A stretch of DNA of 55,065 nt, from NCBI GenBank assembly GCA_016871515.1, contig VHDE01000030.1:1-55065 (forward strand), written 5' to 3'. Shown here in pieces: positions 1 through 8,707 of the stretch (position 1 is the stretch's first letter; the number at the start of each line of letters is the position of its first letter). The notes below the pieces were generated by a model, which was not told the DNA's origin, did no database searches, and saw nothing but the letters and a program-made list of their open reading frames with translations. Source of the stretch: Verrucomicrobiota bacterium (lineage in GTDB: Bacteria > Verrucomicrobiota > Verrucomicrobiia > Limisphaerales > SIBE01). A program made the translations under genes and the position numbers.

Positions 1-2
1 TG

Positions 3-173
3 TATGTGGCGCGGACGGTGTGCGGCATGAGCCTTCGAGAATTGAGCGAGCGGGCTGGCATCAAATATTCGAGCGCGGCAACGGCCGTGCGCCGCTTTGG
101 AGCGAGAGCTCTTGAAGATCGTAAAATATCGGGTTTGCTCAATCGAATCAAAAGCCAATTGAAGAATGAATAG
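3..173 (+). CDS. C-terminal end of a REP-associated (RAYT/Y1-type) transposase, cut by the window edge
   Basis: An open frame of 56 codons enters from the left edge and stops at TAG 171-173. It contains a helix-turn-helix-like stretch (VCGMSLRELSERAGI, then a SSAATAVRRF segment) like the DnaA-C-like tail found in many REP-associated tyrosine transposases. The catalytic Y1 domain would lie to the left of the window. The stop codon lies inside the repeat end at 165-185, as expected if gene and terminal repeat form one element. The family call rests on this tail only; a DnaA C-terminal domain is the main alternative. Confidence 0.6.
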   Translation, partial: YVARTVCGMSLRELSERAGIKYSSAATAVRRFGARALEDRKISGLLNRIKSQLKNE

Positions 174-185
174 ATACGACCCCAA
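165..185 (+). repeat. Terminal repeat of RAYT-type element
   Basis: The motif GAATAGATACGACCCC with its flanks recurs with one mismatch at 46477-46497 (GAATAGACACGACCCC). Here it overlaps the stop codon of a transposase fragment; there it closes a perfect hairpin beside a broken gene. Related ends in GGGGTC/GACCCC occur at 34641, 35035 and 47029-47067. Confidence 0.6.
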
Positions 186-239
186 TTTCCCCTGAGCCCC
201 TGACTTTGACCGGATGCGACTGGTTGCGCAGCGCGGAAT

Positions 240-1247
240 TCAAGAAGGCGCCGGGCTTTTGAGGTCGGCGAACACAATGACGCCGGCGCCGGTTTGCAAC
301 AAACTTTGCACCTGCACTTCAACTTGCTGGCCAACCAAACTGTGGCCTTGGTTCACCACGACCATGGTTCCATCGTTCAGATAGCCGACTCCCTGCCCCT
401 TGTCCTTTCCCTCGCGAACGACGCGCAGATAGAGGTTCTCGCCCGGAAGCACGACTGGCTTTAGAGCGCCAGCCAATTGGTTGATGTTCACAAAGGCGAC
501 GGATTGCAATTCGGCAATCTTTCCGAGATTGAAATCAGTCGTGAACAGTTTTGCGCCCAGCGCTTGAGCCAGTCGGACGAGTTTCGCATCCACGCTTGAT
601 TCTTCTGGAAAATCGCCTTCGTGAATTTTCACCTCGTTGCGATGGCTGCGTTGAATGCGGCTCAAGGTCTCGAGTCCACGACGCCCGCGCGCGCGGCGAA
701 CGGGGTCGGTGGAGTCGGCAATCTGATGCAGTTCTTTAAGGACAAACCGAGGCAGGACAACGATCCCTTCGAGAAAGTTTGATTCAACGAGATCGGCGAT
801 TCGGCCATCGATCACGGCGCTCGTATCGAGCAGCAACAGATTCAACGGCTTATTTTGCGGCGCCAAGCGGACATAAGGGATGATCAACGAGAAGTCCTCT
901 TTGTTGCTGCGCATGGCGAGCACCATGCCGATATAGCTAAAGCTAACGAACAATCCCAATCGAATGAGCCAGCGAGGTCCCTCGTCCGCGTAATCAAAAA
1001 GGCCAGAACGATCGACCATCCAGGCAACCAACGTGCCGAGTGCGATCCCGAATGTTGCCGCAGAAAAGGCCCGCAACGAAAATCCCTTTAACATCTCGTC
1101 AAGCGCAATCAGCAGCCCCCCCAAGCCAAAACCGATGATAAGCCCCAAAAATCCGTTTTCGATTAGTTCCGGCTGCACCTGGCTTACCGCATAGCCTCCT
1201 AACATGCACAGGAGCAGAAAGAAAATGCGAATAACCCACAAAGACAT
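240..1247 (-). CDS. Membrane-anchored PIN/TRAM domain protein (YacL-like)
   Basis: 335 aa. Four predicted membrane helices fill about residues 4-111. A PIN nuclease-like domain begins with LLLDTSAVIDGRIADL near residue 137 and carries the acidic residues of the fold. A TRAM-like beta-barrel (GENLYLRVVREGKDKGQG, about 268-328) ends the protein. This order and length match the YacL family, a putative membrane-bound nuclease or RNA-binding protein of unknown substrate. It lies downstream of mlaD on the same strand, separated by about 200 bp holding a decayed palindromic repeat, so co-transcription is uncertain. Confidence 0.9.
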   Translation of the reverse strand: MSLWVIRIFFLLLCMLGGYAVSQVQPELIENGFLGLIIGFGLGGLLIALDEMLKGFSLRAFSAATFGIALGTLVAWMVDRSGLFDYADEGPRWLIRLGLFVSFSYIGMVLAMRSNKEDFSLIIPYVRLAPQNKPLNLLLLDTSAVIDGRIADLVESNFLEGIVVLPRFVLKELHQIADSTDPVRRARGRRGLETLSRIQRSHRNEVKIHEGDFPEESSVDAKLVRLAQALGAKLFTTDFNLGKIAELQSVAFVNINQLAGALKPVVLPGENLYLRVVREGKDKGQGVGYLNDGTMVVVNQGHSLVGQQVEVQVQSLLQTGAGVIVFADLKSPAPS

Positions 1248-1268
1248 ATTTTAGGCAGTAAATATACT

Positions 1269-1381
1269 CGTAGCGCAAAGTTTCACTCGGCTGTATCGCC
1301 GACTTGCAGTCGGCAGCGTGTTCGGTGATTCGACCGCCTCCGTTTCTGCGAAAGCAATGCAGACTGAAAGTCGGCTGCGGA
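1269..1381. repeat. Decayed copy of the four-hairpin palindromic repeat
   Basis: It starts with CGTAGCG (1269-1275), then a broken first hairpin, the spacer TGTATC, and an intact hairpin GCCGAC-TTGCA-GTCGGC (1298-1314). A weakened reverse-orientation hairpin (GCAGAC-TGAAA-GTCGGC, 1359-1375) closes it. The layout matches the better preserved copies at 39712-39847 and 41322-41456. It fills the mlaD-yacL spacer, and I see no credible gene there. Confidence 0.65.
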
Positions 1382-1451
1382 AGTGTTCAGCCAAGCTGGC
1401 CTCGTGAGCTAGTAAAGAGGACCGGTTCGAAGGAGTGTTCATCGGCTGAAG

Positions 1452-2429
1452 TCACCGGTGGGGATTGCGACCGGTGTAAGGGGGAGCCGAGGGAGAAGTC
1501 GCGCGTTTGACCTTCGGTTTATAAAGCAAACCGTGCTTATTCAAATTGCTGCTGAGCAAACTCAAGTTGTCTATAAGGCTCATGAAATTCTGTTCAAGCT
1601 TCTCGTCTTTTAGCAGGCTGCCGGCCAAGCCCTTGCCAGACTGCAAATCGGTCACGAGTTTATCCACTTGAACCGAGGCCGACTCAATGTTTTTTATCGC
1701 CGCCGTCACTTCGAGTCGATTCGTGGCTACGATTTCCCGGATTTCCCGGCCAACACCGTTCATCTGCTCGGAGAAAAGCACGAGGTTGCTCACCGACGTA
1801 CTAAGGGGATGGCTGTTGGTCTTCACGAATTCATCTACGCCGCTCAGTGTCGTCAGCGCTTGCTCGGACATGCGTCGAAAATTGAGCAGCGTCGCGGTCA
1901 AATTCGTCAGGGTTTCTTGCGCAAAGAGGCTCTTGTCGATCCGGTCGACCGCCTCGTTGAGTTTTTTCGCCGTGTCATCGACGCGCTGCAAAAGGCCCAC
2001 CGCCGAGCGTGCCACCTCCTGAAGATCAAACGGCGCCTCACTCTGGACGACGGCGCCGTCTTGCAAAGGCGGTTTGCTGTTCGCCGTGGGATCTATCGAG
2101 ATATAACGGTCTCCCAGGAACCCAGCTTGCTTAATCGAAAAAACGGCATCGCCATGAATTGGGTATTTCTTCTGTATTTCGACAACGATGGTCACATTTG
2201 TTCCGCCCGGCCCAAGTTCTATGGTTTCTACGTGTCCCACTGGAACGCCCGCCATAAAGACCATCGCTCCCTCGATGATGCCTCCCGCGTTTTCCGTTTT
2301 CATAAAGAGGGTCATTGTCGGGACGAAGAGCGCCGAGCCCTTGCTGAAGCGGATGACCACCGCCACCAGGAGGATCAGGGAAATAAGCACGAACAGCCCA
2401 ACCTTCCACTCCAAACGTTGTTTGCTCAT
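1452..2429 (-). CDS. mlaD: MlaD family (MCE domain) lipid transport protein
   Basis: 325 aa from the ATG at 2429, giving MSKQRLEWKVGLFVLI; upstream in-frame sequence lies inside mlaF and is not homologous. One N-terminal membrane helix (about 10-30) is followed by an MCE domain (about 38-130) with AGGIIEGAMVFMAGVPVG. The long C-terminal part is helical, like the coiled regions of MCE proteins that form hexameric periplasmic tunnels. It sits one base past mlaF in the order E-F-D of phospholipid (Mla/TGT-type) ABC transporters. It would be the substrate-handling subunit at the inner membrane. Confidence 0.93.
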   Translation of the reverse strand: MSKQRLEWKVGLFVLISLILLVAVVIRFSKGSALFVPTMTLFMKTENAGGIIEGAMVFMAGVPVGHVETIELGPGGTNVTIVVEIQKKYPIHGDAVFSIKQAGFLGDRYISIDPTANSKPPLQDGAVVQSEAPFDLQEVARSAVGLLQRVDDTAKKLNEAVDRIDKSLFAQETLTNLTATLLNFRRMSEQALTTLSGVDEFVKTNSHPLSTSVSNLVLFSEQMNGVGREIREIVATNRLEVTAAIKNIESASVQVDKLVTDLQSGKGLAGSLLKDEKLEQNFMSLIDNLSLLSSNLNKHGLLYKPKVKRATSPSAPPYTGRNPHR

Positions 2430-2430
2430 A

Positions 2431-3177
2431 TCATAAGTTATGTTCTTTTGGGTCAGAAATTCCGTTGACAAACCGATGCACGATCGGGTCCCGCGACTGG
2501 AAAATCTCGTCTGGCGCGCCGGTCGTGTAAATCTTCCCATCGTGGAGCATCAGGATTCGCTGTCCAACGCGCCGCGTGCTCCGCATATCGTGAGTGACCA
2601 CTACCGAGGTCACTTTCAGACATTCGCAGACCCGCAAGATAAGTTGGTCGATGCTGTCCGACACAATGGGGTCCAATCCAGTGGTTGGCTCGTCGTAAAG
2701 CAAAATTTGCGGCTGATAAATAATGGCTCTGGCCAGTCCGACGCGTTTGCGCATTCCGCCGGAAAGCTCGGCCGGTTTTTTCTGCTGAGTTCCCGGTAAA
2801 TCGACCATTTCTAAAGTTTCATCAATTCGACGGGCAATCTCAGAGGCGGTGAGTTTTCCTTCGCGTCGGAGCAGAAACGAAACATTCTCTGCCACGGTCA
2901 TCGAGTCGAACAAAGCCGCGCTTTGAAAGAGCATGCCAAACTTGCGCCGGACTTGAAGCAGCTGGCGCTCGTTCATCCCTACGATGTTTTCGCCGTCGAC
3001 CAGGACTTGTCCAGAATCGGGCATCAAGAGGCCAATGACATGCTTGAGCAAGATGCTCTTGCCGCCTCCGCTCCGGCCGATGATTACGACGGATTCTCCG
3101 GATTCGATTCGGAACGTGACACCGTCAAGGACTTGGTGCGCGCCAAAGCTTTTTTTCAAATCCCGCGCTTCGATCAT
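2431..3177 (-). CDS. mlaF: MlaF family ABC transporter ATP-binding protein
   Basis: 248 aa from the ATG at 3177 (MIEARDLKKSFGAHQVLDG), which overlaps the mlaE stop by four bases (ATGA). Walker A is GRSGGGKS (residues 34-41), the signature is LSGGMRKRV, and Walker B with D-loop is ILLYDEPTTGLDP. All ATPase motifs look intact. It energises the MlaE permease and MlaD for phospholipid movement between inner and outer membrane. The tight spacing with both neighbours indicates one transcript. Confidence 0.95.
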   Translation of the reverse strand: MIEARDLKKSFGAHQVLDGVTFRIESGESVVIIGRSGGGKSILLKHVIGLLMPDSGQVLVDGENIVGMNERQLLQVRRKFGMLFQSAALFDSMTVAENVSFLLRREGKLTASEIARRIDETLEMVDLPGTQQKKPAELSGGMRKRVGLARAIIYQPQILLYDEPTTGLDPIVSDSIDQLILRVCECLKVTSVVVTHDMRSTRRVGQRILMLHDGKIYTTGAPDEIFQSRDPIVHRFVNGISDPKEHNL

Positions 3178-3947
3178 GTGAGCAGCCGGGTGAGGAACAA
3201 GGTCAGAAAGAAATTGCTGATGAGAATGGAAATGGAAGAAATCACGACGGCTTCGGTCGTGGCGCGGCCAACCCCTTCCGCTCCTTCCCGGCAATTCATT
3301 CCCTTGTAACAACTGATAATCGCGACGATGCCGCCAAAGATGACCGCTTTCGTAATGCCCATCACAACGTCCACAGCGTCGCTGTACTTGATCATGTTCG
3401 ACCACAAATAGGGCGGGTCGATCCCGAGCAGGTACACGGCAACAACATAGCCGGCTCCGATCCCGATGACGATGGCTTCAGAGGTGAGCAGCGGCAGGGC
3501 AATGACGGTCGCGGCCAATCGAGGCACGACCAAATAATCGACGGGATGAGTCGCCAGCGTTCTGAGCGCGTCGATTTGTTCTGTCACACGCATCGTCCCC
3601 AGTTCGGCGGCCATGGCGGCTCCGACCCGTCCGGCAACCATTAACGCAGTGAGGACAGGTCCCAATTCACTGCACATGGAGACGCTCACCACAGCGAGCG
3701 TCGCCGTATCCATTTTGACTTTGTGAAATTGGAAATAGGTCTGGGCACACAGGACCATGCCTGTGAATGCGCCGGTGATCAGGACGACCGACTGGGATTT
3801 CACTCCGATAAAATGAAGCTGATAAATGAGGTCCCGCCAATTGAGTTTCCGTGTGAACAAGGAACGGAGCGCTTCATTCAAGAGCAGAGCAATCCGCCCC
3901 AGATTCTCGAGCGCGTCGTTCAACCAGCGTTTGGGCAGTGCGTTCAC
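3174..3947 (-). CDS. mlaE: MlaE family lipid ABC transporter permease
   Basis: 257 aa, the usual length of the family. It contains the conserved core (GAFTGMVLCAQTYFQF, then ELGPVLTALMVAGRVGAAMAAELG) and five to six hydrophobic segments. First gene of the mlaE-mlaF-mlaD operon on the minus strand. Its upstream region (3948-4328) holds only repeats and the clpC terminator, so the operon promoter must lie among these repeats; I could not identify it. Confidence 0.95.
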   Translation of the reverse strand: MNALPKRWLNDALENLGRIALLLNEALRSLFTRKLNWRDLIYQLHFIGVKSQSVVLITGAFTGMVLCAQTYFQFHKVKMDTATLAVVSVSMCSELGPVLTALMVAGRVGAAMAAELGTMRVTEQIDALRTLATHPVDYLVVPRLAATVIALPLLTSEAIVIGIGAGYVVAVYLLGIDPPYLWSNMIKYSDAVDVVMGITKAVIFGGIVAIISCYKGMNCREGAEGVGRATTEAVVISSISILISNFFLTLFLTRLLT

Positions 3948-3961
3948 TGTAGATCAGCAGT

Positions 3962-4085
3962 CGAACCACGAATTAACGCGAATGGACACGAATTCAACAG
4001 AGACATGCGTCACGCGCTTCACTCGTAGTGAGTTCTTCAAACCGTCTTAGATTCGTGCTCATTGCTGTCGATTCGTGGTTTCTCA
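3962..4085. repeat. Inverted pair of CCACGAAT-type repeats
   Basis: Left arm 3962-3993 (CGAACCACGAATTAACG and on) is imperfectly complementary to right arm 4046-4085 (ATTCGTGGTTTCTC at its end). The arms share the CCACGAAT...CACGAAT pattern of dispersed non-coding repeats seen in many environmental genomes. No gene is supported between mlaE and clpC. Confidence 0.6.
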
Positions 4086-4108
4086 AAGTGTTAACCTGAA
4101 AGCGGTGC

Positions 4109-4241
4109 TTCAAACCACGAAATACACGAAATACACGAAAGAAGAGGGGCTTCAGTAAGGAGATGGCTTCACTGGGCCGGTGAGCTCGATGGTCTTGGCA
4201 ATTTCTTCTTATTTCGTGTCTTTCGTGTTTTTCGTGGTTCA
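4109..4241. repeat. Second inverted pair, CCACGAAA-type repeats
   Basis: Left arm 4109-4143 (AAACCACGAAATACACG and on) pairs with right arm 4203-4240 (ending TTTTTCGTGGTTCA). It is similar in design to the adjacent pair at 3962-4085 but differs in core sequence, as if the same repeat family inserted twice side by side. Confidence 0.6.
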
Positions 4242-4273
4242 CAACTGCGGTTTCCAGGGCCCATATAAAAGAA

Positions 4274-4304
4274 CAAAACGATCTCCCGCAAGGAGATCGT
4301 TTTG
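4274..4304 (-). terminator. Rho-independent terminator of mcsA-mcsB-clpC
   Basis: A perfect 13-bp stem (CAAAACGATCTCC 4274-4286 with 4292-4304) has a 5-nt loop. Read on the minus strand it lies just past the clpC stop and is followed by a T-rich run (TTTTGTTCTTTTATA). Confidence 0.85.
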
Positions 4305-4328
4305 CCAAGGTCTTTCGATGCGAGGCTC

Positions 4329-6818
4329 TTAACTCGACAACGCTCCTTCGGCCGCAGTCTGTTTGAAGACCAGGTTGTCTTCTTCAGCCGTGACTTGGAT
4401 CGGGCTATTGTCGTGCAGCTTGCCTTTCAAGATTTCTTCGGCCAGCGGATCCTCGAGATACCGTTCGACGGATCGGCGCATTGGCCGCGCGCCGTATGTA
4501 GGATCGTAGCCTTTCTGGACGAGAAAGTCCTTGGCCTTTTCATCCAACTGCAGCTGAATGTTTCGACCCTTCAAGCGTTCCATTACTTTTGAGATTTCCA
4601 GGTCAAGGATTTGAACGAGGTCCGCCCTAGTCAGCGAACGGAAAACAATGACATCATCCAATCGGTTCAGGAATTCAGGACGAAATACCTTCTTGGATTC
4701 GTCCAGGATTTTTTCCTTCATCTTGTCATAATTCGCCTCATCCGAACCCTTGGTAAAGCCGATCGATGTTTGTTTGCGGATCGATTCTGCGCCGACATTT
4801 GAGGTGAGGAGAACGATGGTATTACGGAAATCAACAACTCGCCCGACATTGTCCGTTAATTTGCCCTCTTCCAGAATCTGGAGAAGCATGTTCATTACAT
4901 CCGGGTGCGCCTTCTCGATTTCGTCGAAAAGAACCACCGAATAGGGCTTGCGGCGGACCTGTTCGGTTAGTTGGCCGCCTTCCTCGTAACCGACATAACC
5001 TGGAGGCGAACCTACCAAACGCGAGACTGTGAACTTCTCCATGTACTCGCTCATGTCGAGCTGAATGAGTGATTTTGCGTCGCCGAACATATTTTCGGCG
5101 AGCGTTTTGGCGAGGAGGGTCTTGCCCACACCGGTCGGGCCCATCAAAGCAAACGTTCCAATGGGCCGTTTCGGGTCCTTCAAATCCGCACGCGAACGGC
5201 GCAAGGCTTTGCAAAGGGCTGTCACCGCTTCCTGTTGCCCAATCACCGTGCGGCCCAGCTCTTGTTCCATAGCCAAGAGCTTCGCTGCCTCGCCTTGCTC
5301 GATTCGTTTAAGAGGAATGCCAGTCCATTTCGCAACGACTTGGAGAATGTCTTCGTCGTCAACTTTCACTCTCTTCTCTTCGCGTGTGGCTCGCCAGGCG
5401 TTTAAGACGGATTCCATCTTTTCCTTCGCTTGCTTCTCTTTGTCGCGCATTGAAGCCGCGCCTTCGAAGTCCTGCTCTTTAATCGAACGCTCTTTCCGGC
5501 CCTTAATCTCTTCGATTTCAACCTCGAGGTTTTTGACGTCGGGCGGCCGCGTCATGGCGCCGATGCGAGCCCTCGATCCGGCTTCGTCCATCACATCGAT
5601 GGCCTTGTCAGGAAGGTAACGCCCAGTGAGGTAACGATCGGAAAGCTTCACCGCTGCTTCCAAAGCATTGTCGGTAAAGTCCACCTTGTGATGGTCTTCG
5701 TACTTCTGCCGAAGCCCCTTCAAGATCAAGATGGCTTCGTCGACTGATGGCGCTTCGACTTTGACGCTTTGGAAGCGGCGTTCCAGTGCGGCGTCTTTCT
5801 CGATGTATTTGCGATACTCGTTGAGTGTCGTTGCTCCGATGCATTGCATCTCACCACGGCTGAGTGCGGGCTTGATGATATTCGACGCGTCCATCGTCCC
5901 TTCCGCAGAGCCTGCTCCGACAATGGTGTGCAGCTCGTCAATGAACAGAATAATATTCTTGGCCCGCCGAATTTCATCCATGACGGCCTTGATCCGTTCT
6001 TCAAATTGCCCACGATACTTGGTGCCGGCCACCATTAAGGCGAGGTCTAAAGTAATGACCTTTTTCTCGCGCAGTAATTCCGGGACGTTTCCACGCGCAA
6101 TCTCCTGGGCCAATCCTTCGACGATCGCGGTCTTGCCGACGCCAGCTTCTCCGAGCAGAACCGGATTGTTCTTCGTGCGCCGGCAGAGGATCTGAATGAC
6201 GCGCTCGATCTCGTTTTTGCGTCCGATGACGGGATCCATTTCACCCCTGCGAGCGATTTCAGTCAGGTCACGTCCAAAGGCTTTGAGAGCCGGCGTTTTC
6301 ACTTCACCTTTCTTCTCACTGGCCTTTTCGCTCGGCTCGTTTTGGGCGCCTTCTTCAGCCGTATTGAAATTGGGGTCTAACTCTTTGAGTATTTCTTGCC
6401 GGGTTTGCTCGATATCCACATCCATGTTTTTCAACACACGGGCGGCGACGCCATCTCCTTCGCGCAAAAGGCCCAACAGGATATGTTCTGTGCCGACATA
6501 GGTGTGGTTTAGAGCCTTGGCTTCTTTCGCGGCCAACGACAGAACCTTCTTTACTCGGGGTGTGTAGGGAATATTCCCTATCATCTTTTGATCGGGTCCG
6601 GTCCCGACAAGTTTTTCGACTTCCATGCGGACGGTTTCGAGGTCCAAACCAATCTTCTGGAGGACATTGACGGCGACACCTTGTCCCAGTTTGATCAAGC
6701 CAAGCAACAGGTGCTCGGTTCCCACAAAATTGTGGTTAAAACGATCAGCTTCCTTCCGCGCCAGGGCCAAAACTTGCTGCGCCCGCGGGGTAAAATTATT
6801 CATGGCTTCGTCGCTCAT
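4329..6818 (-). CDS. clpC: ClpC-type AAA+ unfoldase
   Basis: 829 aa, typical for ClpC. It has two N-terminal Clp repeats (about 8-150, [16 protein letters not shown] and the [10 protein letters not shown] / [10 protein letters not shown] motifs), AAA-1 with Walker [10 protein letters not shown] and Walker B ILFIDELH, a middle domain with a UVR-like motif ([18 protein letters not shown]), and AAA-2 with [16 protein letters not shown] and [13 protein letters not shown]. The SIGFTKGS segment fits a ClpP-docking loop. It unfolds substrates for ClpP; next to mcsAB it would take arginine-phosphorylated proteins, as in Bacillus. Last gene of the operon, with a strong terminator after it. Start could be M1 or M6. 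Confidence 0.97.
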   Translation of the reverse strand: MSDEAMNNFTPRAQQVLALARKEADRFNHNFVGTEHLLLGLIKLGQGVAVNVLQKIGLDLETVRMEVEKLVGTGPDQKMIGNIPYTPRVKKVLSLAAKEAKALNHTYVGTEHILLGLLREGDGVAARVLKNMDVDIEQTRQEILKELDPNFNTAEEGAQNEPSEKASEKKGEVKTPALKAFGRDLTEIARRGEMDPVIGRKNEIERVIQILCRRTKNNPVLLGEAGVGKTAIVEGLAQEIARGNVPELLREKKVITLDLALMVAGTKYRGQFEERIKAVMDEIRRAKNIILFIDELHTIVGAGSAEGTMDASNIIKPALSRGEMQCIGATTLNEYRKYIEKDAALERRFQSVKVEAPSVDEAILILKGLRQKYEDHHKVDFTDNALEAAVKLSDRYLTGRYLPDKAIDVMDEAGSRARIGAMTRPPDVKNLEVEIEEIKGRKERSIKEQDFEGAASMRDKEKQAKEKMESVLNAWRATREEKRVKVDDEDILQVVAKWTGIPLKRIEQGEAAKLLAMEQELGRTVIGQQEAVTALCKALRRSRADLKDPKRPIGTFALMGPTGVGKTLLAKTLAENMFGDAKSLIQLDMSEYMEKFTVSRLVGSPPGYVGYEEGGQLTEQVRRKPYSVVLFDEIEKAHPDVMNMLLQILEEGKLTDNVGRVVDFRNTIVLLTSNVGAESIRKQTSIGFTKGSDEANYDKMKEKILDESKKVFRPEFLNRLDDVIVFRSLTRADLVQILDLEISKVMERLKGRNIQLQLDEKAKDFLVQKGYDPTYGARPMRRSVERYLEDPLAEEILKGKLHDNSPIQVTAEEDNLVFKQTAAEGALSS

Positions 6819-6838
6819 AGTCAGTGTGTGTCAAGATG

Positions 6839-7954
6839 CTATGATTCGTTTGGTTTGTCCAGCCTTGGGCTGGGTGAACTCGATGGCATCGGGTGCGGGC
6901 GGCTCACGTGCCGGAGACGCTCGCGCAACATGTCCGCCCGCAGCAAGTCTCTTTCTTCAGCCGAGAGTTTTTCGGAATAGCGCTTCTGCAAATGGGCAGG
7001 TTGCGTAATCAGGAACAATTCATCCACGAGCGACCTCTCAGTTCCAGGGAACAAGCCGATATCCACACCCAGCCGCAACAGCGAAAGCAGGTTCATCGTT
7101 TCTTTCGAGGAGATGCTGTGGGCATTCGCCAAAATCCCGTAGGCGCGACCGATTTGATTCAAGATTACTTTGGGCTTGCTTTCGAGCAGGGTCGCACGGG
7201 CGTTTTCTTCGTGTTCAATGAGCTGCGCCAAAACTTTGTTCAATCGTTCGACAATGTCGGTTTCGGCCTCGCCCAAAGTCATCTGGTTCGAGACCTGAAA
7301 GACGTTGCCTAAGGCTTCTGTGCCTTCTCCGTAAAGACCGCGAACGGCCAAGCCAAGCTTGTTTACAGCCTGGATAATCTGATTGATTTGTTCGCCCAAG
7401 ACCAATGCCGGGAGATGCAGCATGGCGCTCACTCGAATGCCAGTGCCGAGGTTCGTGGGGCAGGCGGTTAGGTAACCAAGATTGGGCGAAAAGGCGTATT
7501 CGACCTTCTTTTCCAAGAGGGAATCGACCTGGTCGATCGCTTGCCAAGCGTCTTTGATCTGCAAGCCGGGCCGAAGCGATTGCATTCGAAGATGATCCTC
7601 TTCATTAATCATAACGCAGAGGGATTCTTCCTTATTCAGGACCAAGCCGCTTCCAGCGTTCTTGGCGGCATGTTCCCGGCTAATCAAATGACGTTCCACC
7701 AGAATCTGCTTGTCCAAGGCTGTGAGGTTGTCCATCGATTCCGAGAAGGCTCCCCCCATTTGGCGCAGTCCTTCCACGGCCGGACGAATGGTTTCGAGCG
7801 CCTTAACCCGCTCCGGCTTTTTCGCCCAACCCGGGAACGCCATGCCTCGTAAATTGCGTGCCAGGCGCACCCGGCTTGACAGCACGATCCGATCATGCGG
7901 CCCGGAACGTTTGCTGGCTTCGGCTGGCGAGGTCAGAAATTCGTGAATATCCAT
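6839..7954 (-). CDS. mcsB: Protein-arginine kinase McsB
   Basis: 371 aa ATP:guanido phosphotransferase. Visible family motifs: SSRVRLARN (residues 26-34), LVERHLISREHA, the substrate-loop motif MINEEDHLRMQ, and the nucleotide/active-site segment ACPTNLGTGIRVS with the conserved Cys. All catalytic signatures appear intact. It phosphorylates arginines of damaged proteins to mark them for ClpC-ClpP. It lies 12 bp after mcsA and 20 bp before clpC. No ctsR repressor gene is present, unlike the Firmicutes operon. Confidence 0.95.
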   Translation of the reverse strand: MDIHEFLTSPAEASKRSGPHDRIVLSSRVRLARNLRGMAFPGWAKKPERVKALETIRPAVEGLRQMGGAFSESMDNLTALDKQILVERHLISREHAAKNAGSGLVLNKEESLCVMINEEDHLRMQSLRPGLQIKDAWQAIDQVDSLLEKKVEYAFSPNLGYLTACPTNLGTGIRVSAMLHLPALVLGEQINQIIQAVNKLGLAVRGLYGEGTEALGNVFQVSNQMTLGEAETDIVERLNKVLAQLIEHEENARATLLESKPKVILNQIGRAYGILANAHSISSKETMNLLSLLRLGVDIGLFPGTERSLVDELFLITQPAHLQKRYSEKLSAEERDLLRADMLRERLRHVSRPHPMPSSSPSPRLDKPNES

Positions 7955-7966
7955 ATCTTCACCATT

Positions 7967-8476
7967 TCAGCTTGTGGTTAGTTCGCTGATCTTATTCTTG
8001 ACTTGGTTGATCTCATCGCGCACGTGAGCAGCCGTTTCAAAATCTTCGTCGTGGACGGCCTTATCCAGCTTGCTTTGCAAGGATTTCAATTTGTCAGCGA
8101 GGTCCTGGCTTTGGCGGAAGGCATGCGGCGTCTTCCCGACATGCTTGGTTCCCTTATGCATCGTCTTAAGCAAACTCTCCAAGCCCTCGCCAAATGTGGC
8201 GTAGCAATCAGCACAGCCCAGTCGGCCCGCTTTTTTGAAGTCTGCTTGAGTGAAACCGCAATGTGGGCATTTGATCTCTCCGCCAGCCATGGCTTGTTCC
8301 ATCTCCTGAGCTGCGCCTAGACCCAATAAAAGGTCGGCCAGTGAAAAACCCGTTGGATCATCGACACCTTTGGCTTTGGAACAAGACTCACAGAGATCCA
8401 CTTTCTTGGTCTTGCCCTCAACCATTTGAGTTAAATGGACTGTGGCGACGTTCTGTTTGCAAATATCGCATAGCAT
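7967..8476 (-). CDS. mcsA: McsA-like zinc-finger activator of McsB, with UVR domain
   Basis: 169 aa. Starts MLCDICKQNVATVH, with paired CxxC motifs (C3/C6, C28/C31, then CPHC and CADC) that would bind zinc. The C-terminal 40 residues form a UvrB/UvrC motif (LDKAVHDEDFETAAHVRDEIN). Both parts match McsA, which activates the arginine kinase McsB. First gene of mcsA-mcsB-clpC. Confidence 0.92.
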   Translation of the reverse strand: MLCDICKQNVATVHLTQMVEGKTKKVDLCESCSKAKGVDDPTGFSLADLLLGLGAAQEMEQAMAGGEIKCPHCGFTQADFKKAGRLGCADCYATFGEGLESLLKTMHKGTKHVGKTPHAFRQSQDLADKLKSLQSKLDKAVHDEDFETAAHVRDEINQVKNKISELTTS

Positions 8477-8490
8477 ATTCTTCCAATCCG

Positions 8491-8519
8491 TATATCGGCT
8501 TCTTAATGTTCTAAGTCAA
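8491..8519 (-). promoter_or_regulatory. Candidate sigma-70 promoter of mcsA-mcsB-clpC
   Basis: On the minus strand TTGACT (8514-8519) and GATATA (8491-8496) are 17 bp apart. The start codon follows 15 bp after the -10 box, leaving a very short leader that still holds a GGAAG ribosome-binding site. No CtsR-type or HrcA/CIRCE inverted repeat is visible. Weak evidence. Confidence 0.35.
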
Positions 8520-8707
8520 GACACGGTGTAAAGTTGATGAACACTTTGCTGCCGGGCGTTTTAAGCTAGCCCCTCCTGGGGTTGTTCTGCGTCGTTCCGT
8601 CGGCGTCTTAACAGACTTCGTGCTGCCCTTCCAGGCAACCTCGCGCTCGCACTTCAGAGTGACGCACTTAGGTTAATTCCGGCCAGAACCGAATGATTGA
8701 TTCTAAA

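Noticed and set aside
1251..1442. 63-codon minus-strand frame between yacL and mlaD
   Set aside because: Overlaps the decayed palindromic repeat; no protein features.
3994..4308. 104-codon minus-strand frame between mlaE and clpC
   Set aside because: Made of dispersed repeat sequence and the clpC terminator.
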